Below are positions 7,996 to 16,562 of a DNA stretch of 64,000 bases, piece after piece (position 1 is the stretch's first letter; each line of letters starts with the position of its first letter). The position numbers and the translations under genes were made by a program. The notes under the pieces are model-generated. The model did no database searches and was not told the DNA's origin. It worked only from the letters and a program-made list of their open reading frames with translations. Source of the DNA: Streptomyces scopuliridis RB72 (lineage in GTDB: Bacteria; Actinomycetota; Actinomycetes; Streptomycetales; Streptomycetaceae); NCBI RefSeq assembly GCF_000718095.1, contig NZ_JOEI01000013.1, forward strand, positions 186,001-250,000. The letters run 5' to 3'.

Positions 7996-9357
7996 ATGGA
8001 TAAGCAGCAGGAATTCGTGCTCCGTACGCTCGAAGAGCGCGACATCCGCTTCGTACGCCTGTGGTTCACCGACGTGCTCGGCTTCCTGAAGTCGGTCGCC
8101 GTCGCGCCCGCCGAGCTGGAGCAGGCCTTCGACGAGGGCATGGGCTTCGACGGATCGGCGATCGAGGGCTTCGCCCGGGTGTACGAGTCCGACATGATCG
8201 CCAAGCCCGACCCGGGCACGTTCCAGATCCTGCCCTGGCGCGCGGAGGCCCCCGGCACGGCGCGGATGTTCTGCGACATCCTGATGCCCGACGGCTCGCC
8301 GTCCTTCGCGGACCCGCGCTATGTGCTCAAGAGGATGCTCGCGAAGACCTCGGATCTGGGCTTCACCTTCTACACCCACCCCGAGATCGAGTTCTTCCTG
8401 CTGAAGAACAAGCCGGTCGACGGCACGCGCCCCACGCCCGCCGACAGCTCCGGCTACTTCGACCACACCCCGCAGAACGTCGGCATGGACTTCCGGCGCC
8501 AGGCGATCACGATGCTCGAATCCATGGGCATCTCGGTGGAGTTCAGCCACCACGAGGGCGCCCCCGGCCAGCAGGAGATCGACCTGCGGTACGCGGACGC
8601 GCTCTCCACCGCCGACAACATCATGACGTTCCGCCTGGTCATGAAGCAGGTCGCGCTGGAGCAGGGCGTGCAGGCGACCTTCATGCCGAAGCCGTTCTCC
8701 GAATACCCGGGCTCGGGCATGCACACCCATCTCTCCCTCTTCGAAGGGGACCGCAACGCCTTCTACGAGTCGGGCGCCGAGTACCAGCTGTCGAAGGTCG
8801 GCCGCTCCTTCATCGCCGGGCTGCTCAAGCACGCGGCGGAGATCTCGGCCGTCACCAACCAGTGGGTCAACTCGTACAAGCGCATCTGGGGCGGCTCCAG
8901 CCGCACCGCGGGCTCGGGCGGCGAGGCCCCCTCGTACATCTGCTGGGGCCACAACAACCGCTCCGCGCTGATCCGCGTCCCGATGTACAAGCCGGGCAAG
9001 ACCGGCTCCGCGCGGGTCGAGGTCCGCTCCATCGACTCGGGCGCCAACCCCTATCTGACGTACGCGGTGCTGCTCGCCGCCGGCCTCAAGGGCATCGAGG
9101 AGGGCTACGAACTCCCGGCGGGCGCCGACGACGACGTATGGGCCCTCTCGGACGCGGAGCGCCGCGCGATGGGCATCGAGCCGCTGCCGCAGAACCTGGG
9201 CGAGGCGATCTCCCTGATGGAGCGCAGCGAGCTGGTCGCGGAGACGCTCGGCGAGCATGTCTTCGACTTCTTCCTGCGCAACAAGAAGCAGGAGTGGGAG
9301 GAGTACCGCTCCGAGGTGACGGCCTTCGAGCTGAAGAAGAACCTGCCGGTGCTGTAG
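7996..9357 (+). CDS. glnA2: GlnA2-type glutamine synthetase homologue (probable gamma-glutamylpolyamine synthetase)
   Basis: The 453-residue GSI-like enzyme ligates glutamate to an amine using ATP. The metal-binding and ATP-grasp motifs are present: FYTHPEIEFFLL, PSYICWGHNNRSALIRVP, VEVRSIDSGANPYL. The segment where genuine GSI carries the adenylylated tyrosine (NLYDLP) instead reads EGYELPAGADDDVW, so GlnE should not modify it. By gene neighbourhood and family it corresponds to S. coelicolor GlnA2, which acts on polyamines rather than ammonia. That assignment is by analogy. ATG 7996 has AGGACGG upstream. A hairpin follows the stop. Confidence 0.88.
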   Translation: MDKQQEFVLRTLEERDIRFVRLWFTDVLGFLKSVAVAPAELEQAFDEGMGFDGSAIEGFARVYESDMIAKPDPGTFQILPWRAEAPGTARMFCDILMPDGSPSFADPRYVLKRMLAKTSDLGFTFYTHPEIEFFLLKNKPVDGTRPTPADSSGYFDHTPQNVGMDFRRQAITMLESMGISVEFSHHEGAPGQQEIDLRYADALSTADNIMTFRLVMKQVALEQGVQATFMPKPFSEYPGSGMHTHLSLFEGDRNAFYESGAEYQLSKVGRSFIAGLLKHAAEISAVTNQWVNSYKRIWGGSSRTAGSGGEAPSYICWGHNNRSALIRVPMYKPGKTGSARVEVRSIDSGANPYLTYAVLLAAGLKGIEEGYELPAGADDDVWALSDAERRAMGIEPLPQNLGEAISLMERSELVAETLGEHVFDFFLRNKKQEWEEYRSEVTAFELKKNLPVL

Positions 9358-9377
9358 GGCGCCAGGCGTGATCCGAT

Positions 9378-9411
9378 CCGGGCCGGCGGGGCTTCGTACC
9401 CGCCGGCCCGG
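9378..9411. terminator. Bidirectional terminator between glnA2 and the PPOX gene
   Basis: A perfect 13-bp stem CCGGGCCGGCGGG / CCCGCCGGCCCGG with an 8-base loop lies between two convergent genes. Confidence 0.75.
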
Positions 9412-9437
9412 AGTCTGTTCTCGTACGGCTACCGCGG

Positions 9438-9944
9438 TCAGAACTGCCAGCGCGTCTGGCTGTACGGGGCCTTTCCGAAGCCGAAGGCCGTGCGGGGTGC
9501 GACCTCGAAGACCGGGGCCACGCCCTGCCCGCCCGTGAACCCGCCGTCCTGAACCTCGAAGTGCCACTCCGCGCCATATTTGGCCTCCCACAGCTTGGCG
9601 AGCGCGGTCAGCCGGGAGTGGCCGGTCACCCGGACCGCCGTGCCCTCGATCACCAGGTCACAGCCGCCGTGGAGGGCGTTCACACCGGTCGTGAGCACCA
9701 CCTCCGGGTTCCGGGCGAGATTCATGGCCTTCCGCTCGGCCGCGCCGGTGCAGAAGTACAGCGCGCCGTCCGCCCAGACGGCCAGCAGCGGGGTGACATG
9801 CGGGCGGCCGTCGGGCCGTACCGTCGACAGCCAGAACAGCTCGGCCTCGGCGAGCAGCCCCACGGCCTCCGTCCAGGCGGTGGCCGTGGCCTCCGGCTCG
9901 CCGTAACGGGTGTCCAGCTCGGTGCGGGGTTCCTTGAGCGTCAT
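9438..9944 (-). CDS. Pyridoxamine 5'-phosphate oxidase-like FMN/F420 split-barrel protein
   Basis: The 168-residue protein has the flavin-reductase-like split barrel: AELFWLSTVRPDGRPHVTPLLAVW, then ALYFCTGAAERKAMNLARNPEVVLT. These residues line the flavin or F420 phosphate-binding site in this superfamily. Members reduce small molecules or act on heme or B6 vitamers, and the substrate cannot be told here. AGAGGA lies about 10 bases before ATG 9944, which excludes the longer upstream open frame. Convergent with glnA2. Confidence 0.8.
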   Translation of the reverse strand: MTLKEPRTELDTRYGEPEATATAWTEAVGLLAEAELFWLSTVRPDGRPHVTPLLAVWADGALYFCTGAAERKAMNLARNPEVVLTTGVNALHGGCDLVIEGTAVRVTGHSRLTALAKLWEAKYGAEWHFEVQDGGFTGGQGVAPVFEVAPRTAFGFGKAPYSQTRWQF

Positions 9945-10107
9945 GGTGTGGTCCTCTCGCGACGTCATACGTCGGCCGTATCTCCAGGTCTGCCGTATAT
10001 GGGGACCGACGGCGCGACGGGGACTCATCGGTTCTCCGCCCCGACCTGGGACTAGGCTCATTTCCTGAGCTTGGTCGGGACGGGGTCGTGGACAGGAGAC
10101 GGCGAAT

Positions 10108-13100
10108 ATGGCGCTGCCGGGACGCAGGAGCAGTACGTTCACCCGCCTGCTGCGGCACGGCTTCACCGATCCCTCCGCCGCCGAGCGGCTGCTCGACGCC
10201 CCGGCGATGTCACTCGTACGGTCCGATCCGATGCTCCTCGACGCGCTCGGCGCCACCGCGGACCCCGATCTCGCGCTGCGCGGGCTCGTCAGGCTGGCGG
10301 AGGCGCAGCGGCCGGACGAGCTGAGGGTGCTGCTGGACACCGTGGTCGCGGCGAAGCCGCTGCGGGACCGGCTGCTCGGGGTGCTCGGCGCGTCGGAGGC
10401 GCTCGGGGACCATCTGGCCAGACATCCCGGGGACTGGCATGCGCTGGTCACCTACGAGCTGGCCGATCTGCACCCCGGCGTCGAGGAGTTCGAGCGCGGA
10501 CTCGCCGAGGCGACCGACCCGGTCTCGCTGCGGGTCGCCTACCGCCGCTGTCTGCTGGCCATAGCCGCCAGGGATGTCTGCGGGACGGCTGACTTCGCCC
10601 AGACCGCCGCCGAGCTGGCCGATCTGGCGACCGCGACCCTGCGCGCCGCCCTCGCGATCGCCAAGGCGGCCGCGCCCGAGGACGCCGCGCTGTGCCGGCT
10701 CGCGGTGATCGCGATGGGCAAGTGCGGCGGCCATGAGCTGAACTATGTCTCGGACGTGGACGTGATCTTCGTCGGCGAGCCGGCCGACGGGGTGGGCGGC
10801 GCGGGCGAGGGGATCGACGAGGGCAAGGCCATCCAGGCGGCGACCCGGCTGGCGTCCCATCTGATGCGGATCTGCTCCGAGTCGAACATCGAGGGCTCCA
10901 TCTGGCCGGTCGACGCGAATCTGCGCCCCGAGGGCCGTAACGGGCCGCTCGTACGGACGCTGAGCAGCCATCTCGCGTACTACCAGCGCTGGGCCAAGAC
11001 CTGGGAGTTCCAGGCGCTGCTGAAGGCCCGTGCCGTGGCGGGCGACCCGATGCTCGGCGCCCAGTACATCGAGGCGGTGTCCCCGCTGGTGTGGCAGGCC
11101 TCCGAGCGCGAGCACTTCGTCTCCGACGTACAGAAGATGCGCCGCCGGGTCGTCGACAACATCCCCCCGGGCCAGGTGGACCGTGAGCTGAAGCTCGGTC
11201 CCGGCGGGCTGCGGGACGTCGAGTTCGCCGTACAGCTGCTCCAGCTGGTCCACGGCCGCAGCGACGCCTCGCTGCACAGCGGCTCGACCCTCGAAGCGCT
11301 GGCCGCGCTGGCGGCGGGCGGTTATGTGGGCCGGGCGGACGCGGCGCAGCTGGACGAGGCGTACCGCTTCCTGCGCGCCATGGAGCACCGCATCCAGCTC
11401 TACCGGCTGCGCCGTACCCATCTGGTGCCCGAGGACGAGGCGGATCTGCGCCGGCTGGGGCGCTCGCTCGGGCTGCGCGGCGATCCCGTCGCCGAGCTGA
11501 ACCGGACCTGGCGGCGGCACGCCTCGGTCGTACGGCGGCTGCACGAGAAGCTGTTCTACCGGCCGCTGCTTGACGCGGTCGCCCAGCTCGCGCCCGGCGA
11601 GATCCGGCTCAGTCCGCGGGCGGCCCGGCAGCGGCTCGAAGCGCTCGGCTACGCGGACCCGGCCGCCGCGCTGCGGCATCTGGAGGCGCTCTCGTCCGGG
11701 GTGAGCCGCAAGGCGGCGATCCAGCGGACGCTACTGCCGGTGCTGCTCGGCTGGTTCGCGGACTCCGCCGATCCCGACGCCGGGCTGCTCGGCTTCCGCA
11801 AGGTGTCGGACGCGCTCGGCAAGACGCCCTGGTATCTGCGGCTGCTGCGTGACGAGGGGGCCGCGGCGGAGAATCTCGCACGGGTGCTCTCGGCCGGCCG
11901 GCTCGCCCCCGATCTGCTGCTCCGCGCGCCCGAGGCGGTCGCCATCCTCGGCGACCCCCAGGGGCTCGCTCCGCGCGGCCGTGAGCCGCTGGAGCAGGAG
12001 GTCCTGGCGGCCGTCGGGCGCGCGGAGACGGCGGAGGGCGCGGTCGCGGCGGCCCGCGGGATGCGCAGGCGCGAGCTGTTCCGTACGACCGCGGCGGACA
12101 TCATCGGCTCGTACGGTACGGAGGACAGCCCGGCCGAGGAGGACCCGGGGGCGCTGGTCGACCGGGTCGGCAACGCGGTCACCGATCTGAACGCGGCGAC
12201 CCTCGCGGGCGCCCTGCGCGCCGTCGTGGGCGAGCGGTGGGGCGACATACTGCCCACCCGCTTCGCGGTCATCGGCATGGGCCGGTTCGGCGGCCATGAG
12301 CTGGGTTACGGCTCCGACGCGGATGTGCTCTTCGTCCACGAGCCGCGCGAGGGCGTCAGCGAGCAGGAGGCGGCGCGCGCCGCGAACGAGGTGATCGCCG
12401 AGATGCGGCGGCTGCTTCAAGTCCCCACCTCCGACCCGCCGCTGCTGATCGACGCGGATCTGCGGCCGGAGGGGAAGAGCGGCCCGATGGTCCGTACGCT
12501 CGCCTCCTACGCGGCGTACTACCGGCGCTGGTCGCTGGTCTGGGAGAGCCAGGCCCTGCTGCGCGCGGAGCCGATGGCGGGAAACGCCGAACTCGGCCGC
12601 CGCTTCATCGAACTGGTCGATCCGCTGCGGTATCCGGCGGAGGGCCTGGGCGAGGACGCGGTACGGGAGATCCGCCGGCTCAAGGCGCGGATGGAGACGG
12701 AACGGCTGCCGCGCGGCGCCGATCCGACCCTCCACACCAAGCTGGGCCGGGGCGGGCTCTCCGATGTCGAGTGGACGGTCCAGCTGCTCCAGATGCGCCA
12801 CGGCTGGGCGGAACCGGGCCTGCGCACCACCCGCACCCGAGAGGCCCTGGCGGCGGCCCGCGCGGCGGAACTGATCTCCACGGAGGACGCCCAAATCCTG
12901 GACGAGGCATGGGTCCTGGCGACGAGGGTCCGTAACGGCGTGATGCTGGTACGCGGCCGCCCGGGGGACACCTTCCCGTCGGACGGCCGCGAACTGGGCG
13001 CGATGGGCCGCTATCTGGGGTACGGGCCGGGGCGCGTGGGCGCCATGCTGGACGACTACCGGCGTACGACGCGCAGGGCGCGGGCGGTGGTGGAGGAGCT

Positions 13101-13122
13101 GTTCTACGGGGCGGCGACCTGA
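10108..13122 (+). CDS. glnE: Bifunctional glutamine synthetase adenylyltransferase/deadenylase
   Basis: The 1004-residue enzyme reversibly adenylylates GSI (GlnA) according to nitrogen status. Two nucleotidyltransferase domains are clear. MGKCGGHELNYVSDVDVIFV (about 202-221) is the N-terminal, deadenylylating copy. MGRFGGHELGYGSDADVLFV (about 723-742) is the adenylylating copy. Each keeps the G-G and D-x-D metal motif and is followed by a helical GlnE partner region. Length is normal for actinobacteria. ATG 10108 has GGAGA 9 bases upstream. A TAGGCT hexamer at 10053-10058 may be a -10. The target glnA lies outside the window. Confidence 0.96.
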   Translation: MALPGRRSSTFTRLLRHGFTDPSAAERLLDAPAMSLVRSDPMLLDALGATADPDLALRGLVRLAEAQRPDELRVLLDTVVAAKPLRDRLLGVLGASEALGDHLARHPGDWHALVTYELADLHPGVEEFERGLAEATDPVSLRVAYRRCLLAIAARDVCGTADFAQTAAELADLATATLRAALAIAKAAAPEDAALCRLAVIAMGKCGGHELNYVSDVDVIFVGEPADGVGGAGEGIDEGKAIQAATRLASHLMRICSESNIEGSIWPVDANLRPEGRNGPLVRTLSSHLAYYQRWAKTWEFQALLKARAVAGDPMLGAQYIEAVSPLVWQASEREHFVSDVQKMRRRVVDNIPPGQVDRELKLGPGGLRDVEFAVQLLQLVHGRSDASLHSGSTLEALAALAAGGYVGRADAAQLDEAYRFLRAMEHRIQLYRLRRTHLVPEDEADLRRLGRSLGLRGDPVAELNRTWRRHASVVRRLHEKLFYRPLLDAVAQLAPGEIRLSPRAARQRLEALGYADPAAALRHLEALSSGVSRKAAIQRTLLPVLLGWFADSADPDAGLLGFRKVSDALGKTPWYLRLLRDEGAAAENLARVLSAGRLAPDLLLRAPEAVAILGDPQGLAPRGREPLEQEVLAAVGRAETAEGAVAAARGMRRRELFRTTAADIIGSYGTEDSPAEEDPGALVDRVGNAVTDLNAATLAGALRAVVGERWGDILPTRFAVIGMGRFGGHELGYGSDADVLFVHEPREGVSEQEAARAANEVIAEMRRLLQVPTSDPPLLIDADLRPEGKSGPMVRTLASYAAYYRRWSLVWESQALLRAEPMAGNAELGRRFIELVDPLRYPAEGLGEDAVREIRRLKARMETERLPRGADPTLHTKLGRGGLSDVEWTVQLLQMRHGWAEPGLRTTRTREALAAARAAELISTEDAQILDEAWVLATRVRNGVMLVRGRPGDTFPSDGRELGAMGRYLGYGPGRVGAMLDDYRRTTRRARAVVEELFYGAAT

Positions 13123-13155
13123 GTCACGGCGGCGGGGCCGGTGCTGTGTTTGGCG

Positions 13156-14097
13156 TCAGAAGACCGACCAGCCCGACGCCGTCGTGAAGGCGTCCAGCGC
13201 GGCCACCGCCGCCACCGAGTTCCCGACCGCGTCCAGGGCCGGGCCCCAGGCGCACAGGGCCGCGCGGCCGGGCAGGATGGCGACGATTCCGCCGCCCACC
13301 CCGCTCTTGCCGGGCAGCCCTACCCGGAAGGCGAACTCGCCGGCCGCGTCATAGGCCCCGCAGGTGAGCAGCACCGCGTTGATCCGCTTGGCCTCGCTGC
13401 CCGTCATGAGCCGGGAGCCGTCCGCGCGCAGTCCGTGCCGGGCCAGAAAGCGGCCGGCGAGCGCCAGGTCCCGGCAGCTGGCGGCGATGGAGCAGTGCGC
13501 GTAGTAGCGGTCGAGCACCGTCTCGACCGGGTTCTCCAGATTGCCGTGGGCGGCGATGAAGTGGGCCAGCGCGGCGTTGCGGTGGCCGTGCCCGGCCTCC
13601 GAGGCGGCCACCACCGGGTCCGTGTCCAGGAGGGGATTGCCGGACTCCTGACGGAGGAAGTCACGCACCGCGCCCGCCGCGTCGCCGGTCATGCTCTGCA
13701 ACCGGTCGGTCACCACGAGCGCACCGGCGTTTATGAACGGGTTGCGCGGGATGCCGTGCTCGTTCTCCAGCTGGACCAGCGAGTTGAAGGGGTTGCCGGA
13801 CGGCTCACGCCCCACGCCGCGCCAGATCCTGTCCCCGCCGTGCGCGAGGACGAGAGCGAGGCTGAAGAGCTTGGAGACGCTCTGGATCGAGAACGGCTGT
13901 TCCCAGTCGCCGACGCCGTACACCTCGCCGTCGACCGTCGCCAGAGCCATCCCGAAGGCATCGGGATCCGCCGTGGCGAGCGCCGGGATGTAGTCGGCGA
14001 CCCGTCCCTGACCAGCGGTTTCGCGGGCCGCCTCGCGTGCCGTGTGGAGCAGCTCCGGATAGTCGGGGGTGAGGCCGGGCGCGGGCGTGGTCTGCAT
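13156..14097 (-). CDS. glsA: Glutaminase (L-glutamine amidohydrolase)
   Basis: The 313-residue serine-dependent glutaminase hydrolyses glutamine to glutamate and ammonia. The beta-lactamase-fold nucleophile motif S-x-x-K is at Ser73-Lys76 (QSVSKLF). It is followed by NPFNSLVQLE, NPFINAGALV and the C-terminal GKSGVGGGIVAILPG loop, all diagnostic. No STAS or ankyrin extension is present. It is convergent with glnE, 33 bases apart, with no obvious hairpin between them. The start is ATG 14097. Confidence 0.95.
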   Translation of the reverse strand: MQTTPAPGLTPDYPELLHTAREAARETAGQGRVADYIPALATADPDAFGMALATVDGEVYGVGDWEQPFSIQSVSKLFSLALVLAHGGDRIWRGVGREPSGNPFNSLVQLENEHGIPRNPFINAGALVVTDRLQSMTGDAAGAVRDFLRQESGNPLLDTDPVVAASEAGHGHRNAALAHFIAAHGNLENPVETVLDRYYAHCSIAASCRDLALAGRFLARHGLRADGSRLMTGSEAKRINAVLLTCGAYDAAGEFAFRVGLPGKSGVGGGIVAILPGRAALCAWGPALDAVGNSVAAVAALDAFTTASGWSVF

Positions 14098-14161
14098 GCC
14101 CGGATCCTCTCAGACCCTCGTCGGGCTGCCTCGGACCCCCGTCAGCCCGCCTCGTACCGCC

Positions 14162-15082
14162 TCAGGCAGGCTGTGGGCGGCGGCGCTGCCGGCGTGGCCG
14201 GTCGTCGTCGACATGGCGGGGCAGCCGGTACGGCGGTGAGCCGTACCAGGCGTACGAGACCGCGATGCCGAACGCCAGACAGATCATGCCGCCCACCGCG
14301 TCCAGCCAGAAGTGGTTCGCGGTGGCGACGATCACCAGAAGGGTCACCGTCGGATAGAGCAGGCCGAGGATCTTCGCCCAGGGCGCCGAGGCGAGCGCGA
14401 AGATGGTCAGCCCGCACCACAACGACCAGCCGATGTGCATCGACGGCATCGCCGCGTACTGGTTCGACATGTGCTTGAGGTCGCCGGAGGCCATCGAGCC
14501 CCAGGTCTCGTGACGCAGCACCGTGTCGATGAAGTGCTGCCCGTTCATCAGCCGCGGGGGCGCCAGCGGATACAGGTAGTAACCGAGCAGCGCGACCGCG
14601 GTGGTGGCGAAGAGCACCAGCCGGGCGGCGGCGTACCGGCCGGGGTGGCGGCGGAAGAGCCAGATGAGCACCCCGATCGTGACGATGAAGTGCAGCGTCG
14701 CGTAGTAGTAGTTCATGCCGACGATCAGCCACGTCACCGAATTCATCGCGTGGTTGATGGTCTGCTCGACGGCGATGCCCAGGGTCTTCTCCGCGTCCCA
14801 GATCCAGTCCGCGTTCCGCAGGGCTTTGGCCTTCTGCTCCGGGACCGCGTTGCGGATGAGGGAGTACGTCCAGTAACTCACCGCGATCAGCAGGATTTCG
14901 AACCAGATGCGCGGACGGCGGGGCGCCCTGAGGCGCTGGAGCAGCGTACGGTCGCCGGTCGCCTCGGTGCTCGCGCCGGCCTCCGTGGCCGCGCCCGCGA
15001 CCGCCTCCTCTTCGGGGATGGGTGACGGGGTCGCCGTACGGCCGCGCAGGCCTTCCTGTGTCTTCACGGTCGATTCACCCAT
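14162..15082 (-). CDS. PAP2-family membrane phosphatase (inositolphosphotransferase-like)
   Basis: The 306-residue integral membrane protein has about six helices. The PAP2 active-site blocks are AMPSMHIGW near 211 and ANHFWLDAVGG near 255. It resembles the PAP2_3 subgroup that dephosphorylates or transfers phospho-headgroups of lipids at the membrane. The N-terminal 50 residues are Ala/Glu/Thr-rich and probably cytoplasmic. It sits between glutaminase and malR on the same strand as both. The substrate is unassigned. Confidence 0.85.
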   Translation of the reverse strand: MGESTVKTQEGLRGRTATPSPIPEEEAVAGAATEAGASTEATGDRTLLQRLRAPRRPRIWFEILLIAVSYWTYSLIRNAVPEQKAKALRNADWIWDAEKTLGIAVEQTINHAMNSVTWLIVGMNYYYATLHFIVTIGVLIWLFRRHPGRYAAARLVLFATTAVALLGYYLYPLAPPRLMNGQHFIDTVLRHETWGSMASGDLKHMSNQYAAMPSMHIGWSLWCGLTIFALASAPWAKILGLLYPTVTLLVIVATANHFWLDAVGGMICLAFGIAVSYAWYGSPPYRLPRHVDDDRPRRQRRRPQPA

Positions 15083-15156
15083 AGCGAGAGAGTCTGCCAG
15101 ATTCCCGTTCCCGACCGATCATCCCCTGGACGGGTTCGGGCCGCATTCGCTACACC

Positions 15157-16212
15157 CTACGGACGACTTCGCGACCCTGATATTCCCTGGGGTCCCGGGG
15201 CAGGACCCGAGGCGGTCGAACCGCGTACCACCAGCTCCGGCATGAAGACGAACTCGCTGTGCGGGGCGGGCGTACCGCCGATCTCCTCCAGGAGCGTACG
15301 GACCGCGGCCTGGCCCATCGAGGGCACCGGCTTGCGGATCGTCGTCAGCGGCGGATCCGTGAAGGCTATGAGGGGCGAGTCGTCGAAGCCGACGACCGAC
15401 AGGTCCCGGGGTACGTCGAGACCGAGCCGGCGAGCCGCCCTGATCGCGCCGAGCGCCATCATGTCGCTCGCGCACACCACCGCCGTACAGCCGCGTTCGA
15501 TCAGCGCGGAGGCCGCCGCCTGGCCGCCCTCCAGAGTGAACAGCGACTGCTGGATCAGTTCGTCCGCCTCCTCGGAGGAGAGCCCCAGCAACTCCTGGAC
15601 CGTGGCGCGGAAACCCTCGATCTTGCGGAGGACCGGCACGAAGCGCCGGGGGCCGACGGCGAGCCCGATCCGCTGGTGGCCCAGCGAGACGAGATGGGTC
15701 ACCGCGAGCCGCATGGCCGCCCGGTCGTCGGGCGAGATGAAGGGCGCCTGGACCTTCGGCGAGAAACCGTCCACCAGTACGAACGGCACGCCCTGGGCGC
15801 GCAGCTTCTCGTAGCGCCGCATATCGGCGGAGGTGTCGGCGTGCAGCCCGGAGACGAAGATGATGCCGGAGACGTCCCGTTCGACGAGCATCTCCGTCAG
15901 CTCGTCCTCGGTGGAGCCGCCGGGGGTCTGGGTCGCCAGCACCGGTGTGTAGCCCTGCCGGGTCAGCGCCTGGCCGATGACCTGCGCCAGGGCCGGGAAG
16001 ATGGGGTTCTCCAGCTCGGGGGTGATCAGCCCGACCAGCCCGGCGCTGCGCCGGCGCAGCCGTACGGGACGTTCGTAACCGAGGACGTCGAGCGCGGCGA
16101 GTACGGACTCGCGGGTGGTCGCGGCAACCCCGGGTTTGCCGTTCAGTACGCGGCTGACCGTCGCTTCGCTGACCCCCGCCTGAGTTGCGATATCGGCAAG
16201 CCGTGCGGTCAT
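15157..16212 (-). CDS. malR: Maltose-operon LacI-type repressor
   Basis: This 351-residue LacI/GalR repressor has an N-terminal helix-turn-helix and hinge (LADIATQAGVSEATVSRVLNG, 3-23). The sugar-binding core ends in FVFMPELVVRGSTA. ATG 16212 is chosen because the helix-turn-helix begins right there. A longer open extension upstream runs into the operator region. Divergent from malE across 350 bases of palindromes. In S. coelicolor MalR represses malEFG and responds to maltodextrins. The role here follows from position and similarity. Confidence 0.92.
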   Translation of the reverse strand: MTARLADIATQAGVSEATVSRVLNGKPGVAATTRESVLAALDVLGYERPVRLRRRSAGLVGLITPELENPIFPALAQVIGQALTRQGYTPVLATQTPGGSTEDELTEMLVERDVSGIIFVSGLHADTSADMRRYEKLRAQGVPFVLVDGFSPKVQAPFISPDDRAAMRLAVTHLVSLGHQRIGLAVGPRRFVPVLRKIEGFRATVQELLGLSSEEADELIQQSLFTLEGGQAAASALIERGCTAVVCASDMMALGAIRAARRLGLDVPRDLSVVGFDDSPLIAFTDPPLTTIRKPVPSMGQAAVRTLLEEIGGTPAPHSEFVFMPELVVRGSTASGPAPGPQGISGSRSRP

Positions 16213-16281
16213 GTCAGTGGACTGTACCGGGCGTATGTCGGATTGCCCACCGTGCATGGCGCCGGGCGGCCCCGGCAAGCC

Positions 16282-16300
16282 CTTGCAAGATCTTGCGAAG
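16282..16300. promoter_or_regulatory. Putative MalR operator, malR-proximal
   Basis: CTTGCAAGATCTTGCGAAG contains the perfect 12-bp palindrome GCAAGATCTTGC (16285-16296). It lies 70 bases upstream of malR and shares the CTTGC/GCAAG half-sites with the malE-proximal sites. Autoregulation is a reasonable inference. Confidence 0.6.
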
Positions 16301-16456
16301 CCTTCCCGCCGCGCTGCCGCAGGAGGCCCGCGACCCGCCCGCCACCCGCCGACGACCGGCACTGACCTGCGCTGTCCTTCCCTGCCAGCTTCTGTGGGTT
16401 CCCGTCAAGAGGTGGGCCGGCAATCGACAGGACACATGCCGGTAACGATCGCTCGT

Positions 16457-16500
16457 CCTTGCAGAAATATTCCGCAAGGTCTTTCGGGCTTCTTGCAAGG
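16457..16500 (+). promoter_or_regulatory. Putative MalR operators, malE-proximal
   Basis: CCTTGC (16457-16462) and GCAAGG (16474-16479) form an inverted repeat with 11 bp between them. CTTGCAAG (16492-16499) is a second, tighter palindrome 12 bp further on. These CTTGCAG-like repeats resemble those reported at the S. coelicolor malE promoter. They lie 60-100 bases before the malE start, where they would block transcription. Confidence 0.65.
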
Positions 16501-16562
16501 CTGTTACGTTCACGTCCGACCCGGCGCCGCGACGGAGCGGTACGGCAGTTGAAGGAGTTCGG

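Noticed and set aside
7066..9591. Very long open frame antisense to glnA2
   Set aside because: Produced by GC-rich third-position bias. No protein family features except the separate small gene at 6622-7065, and glnA2 is certain on the other strand.
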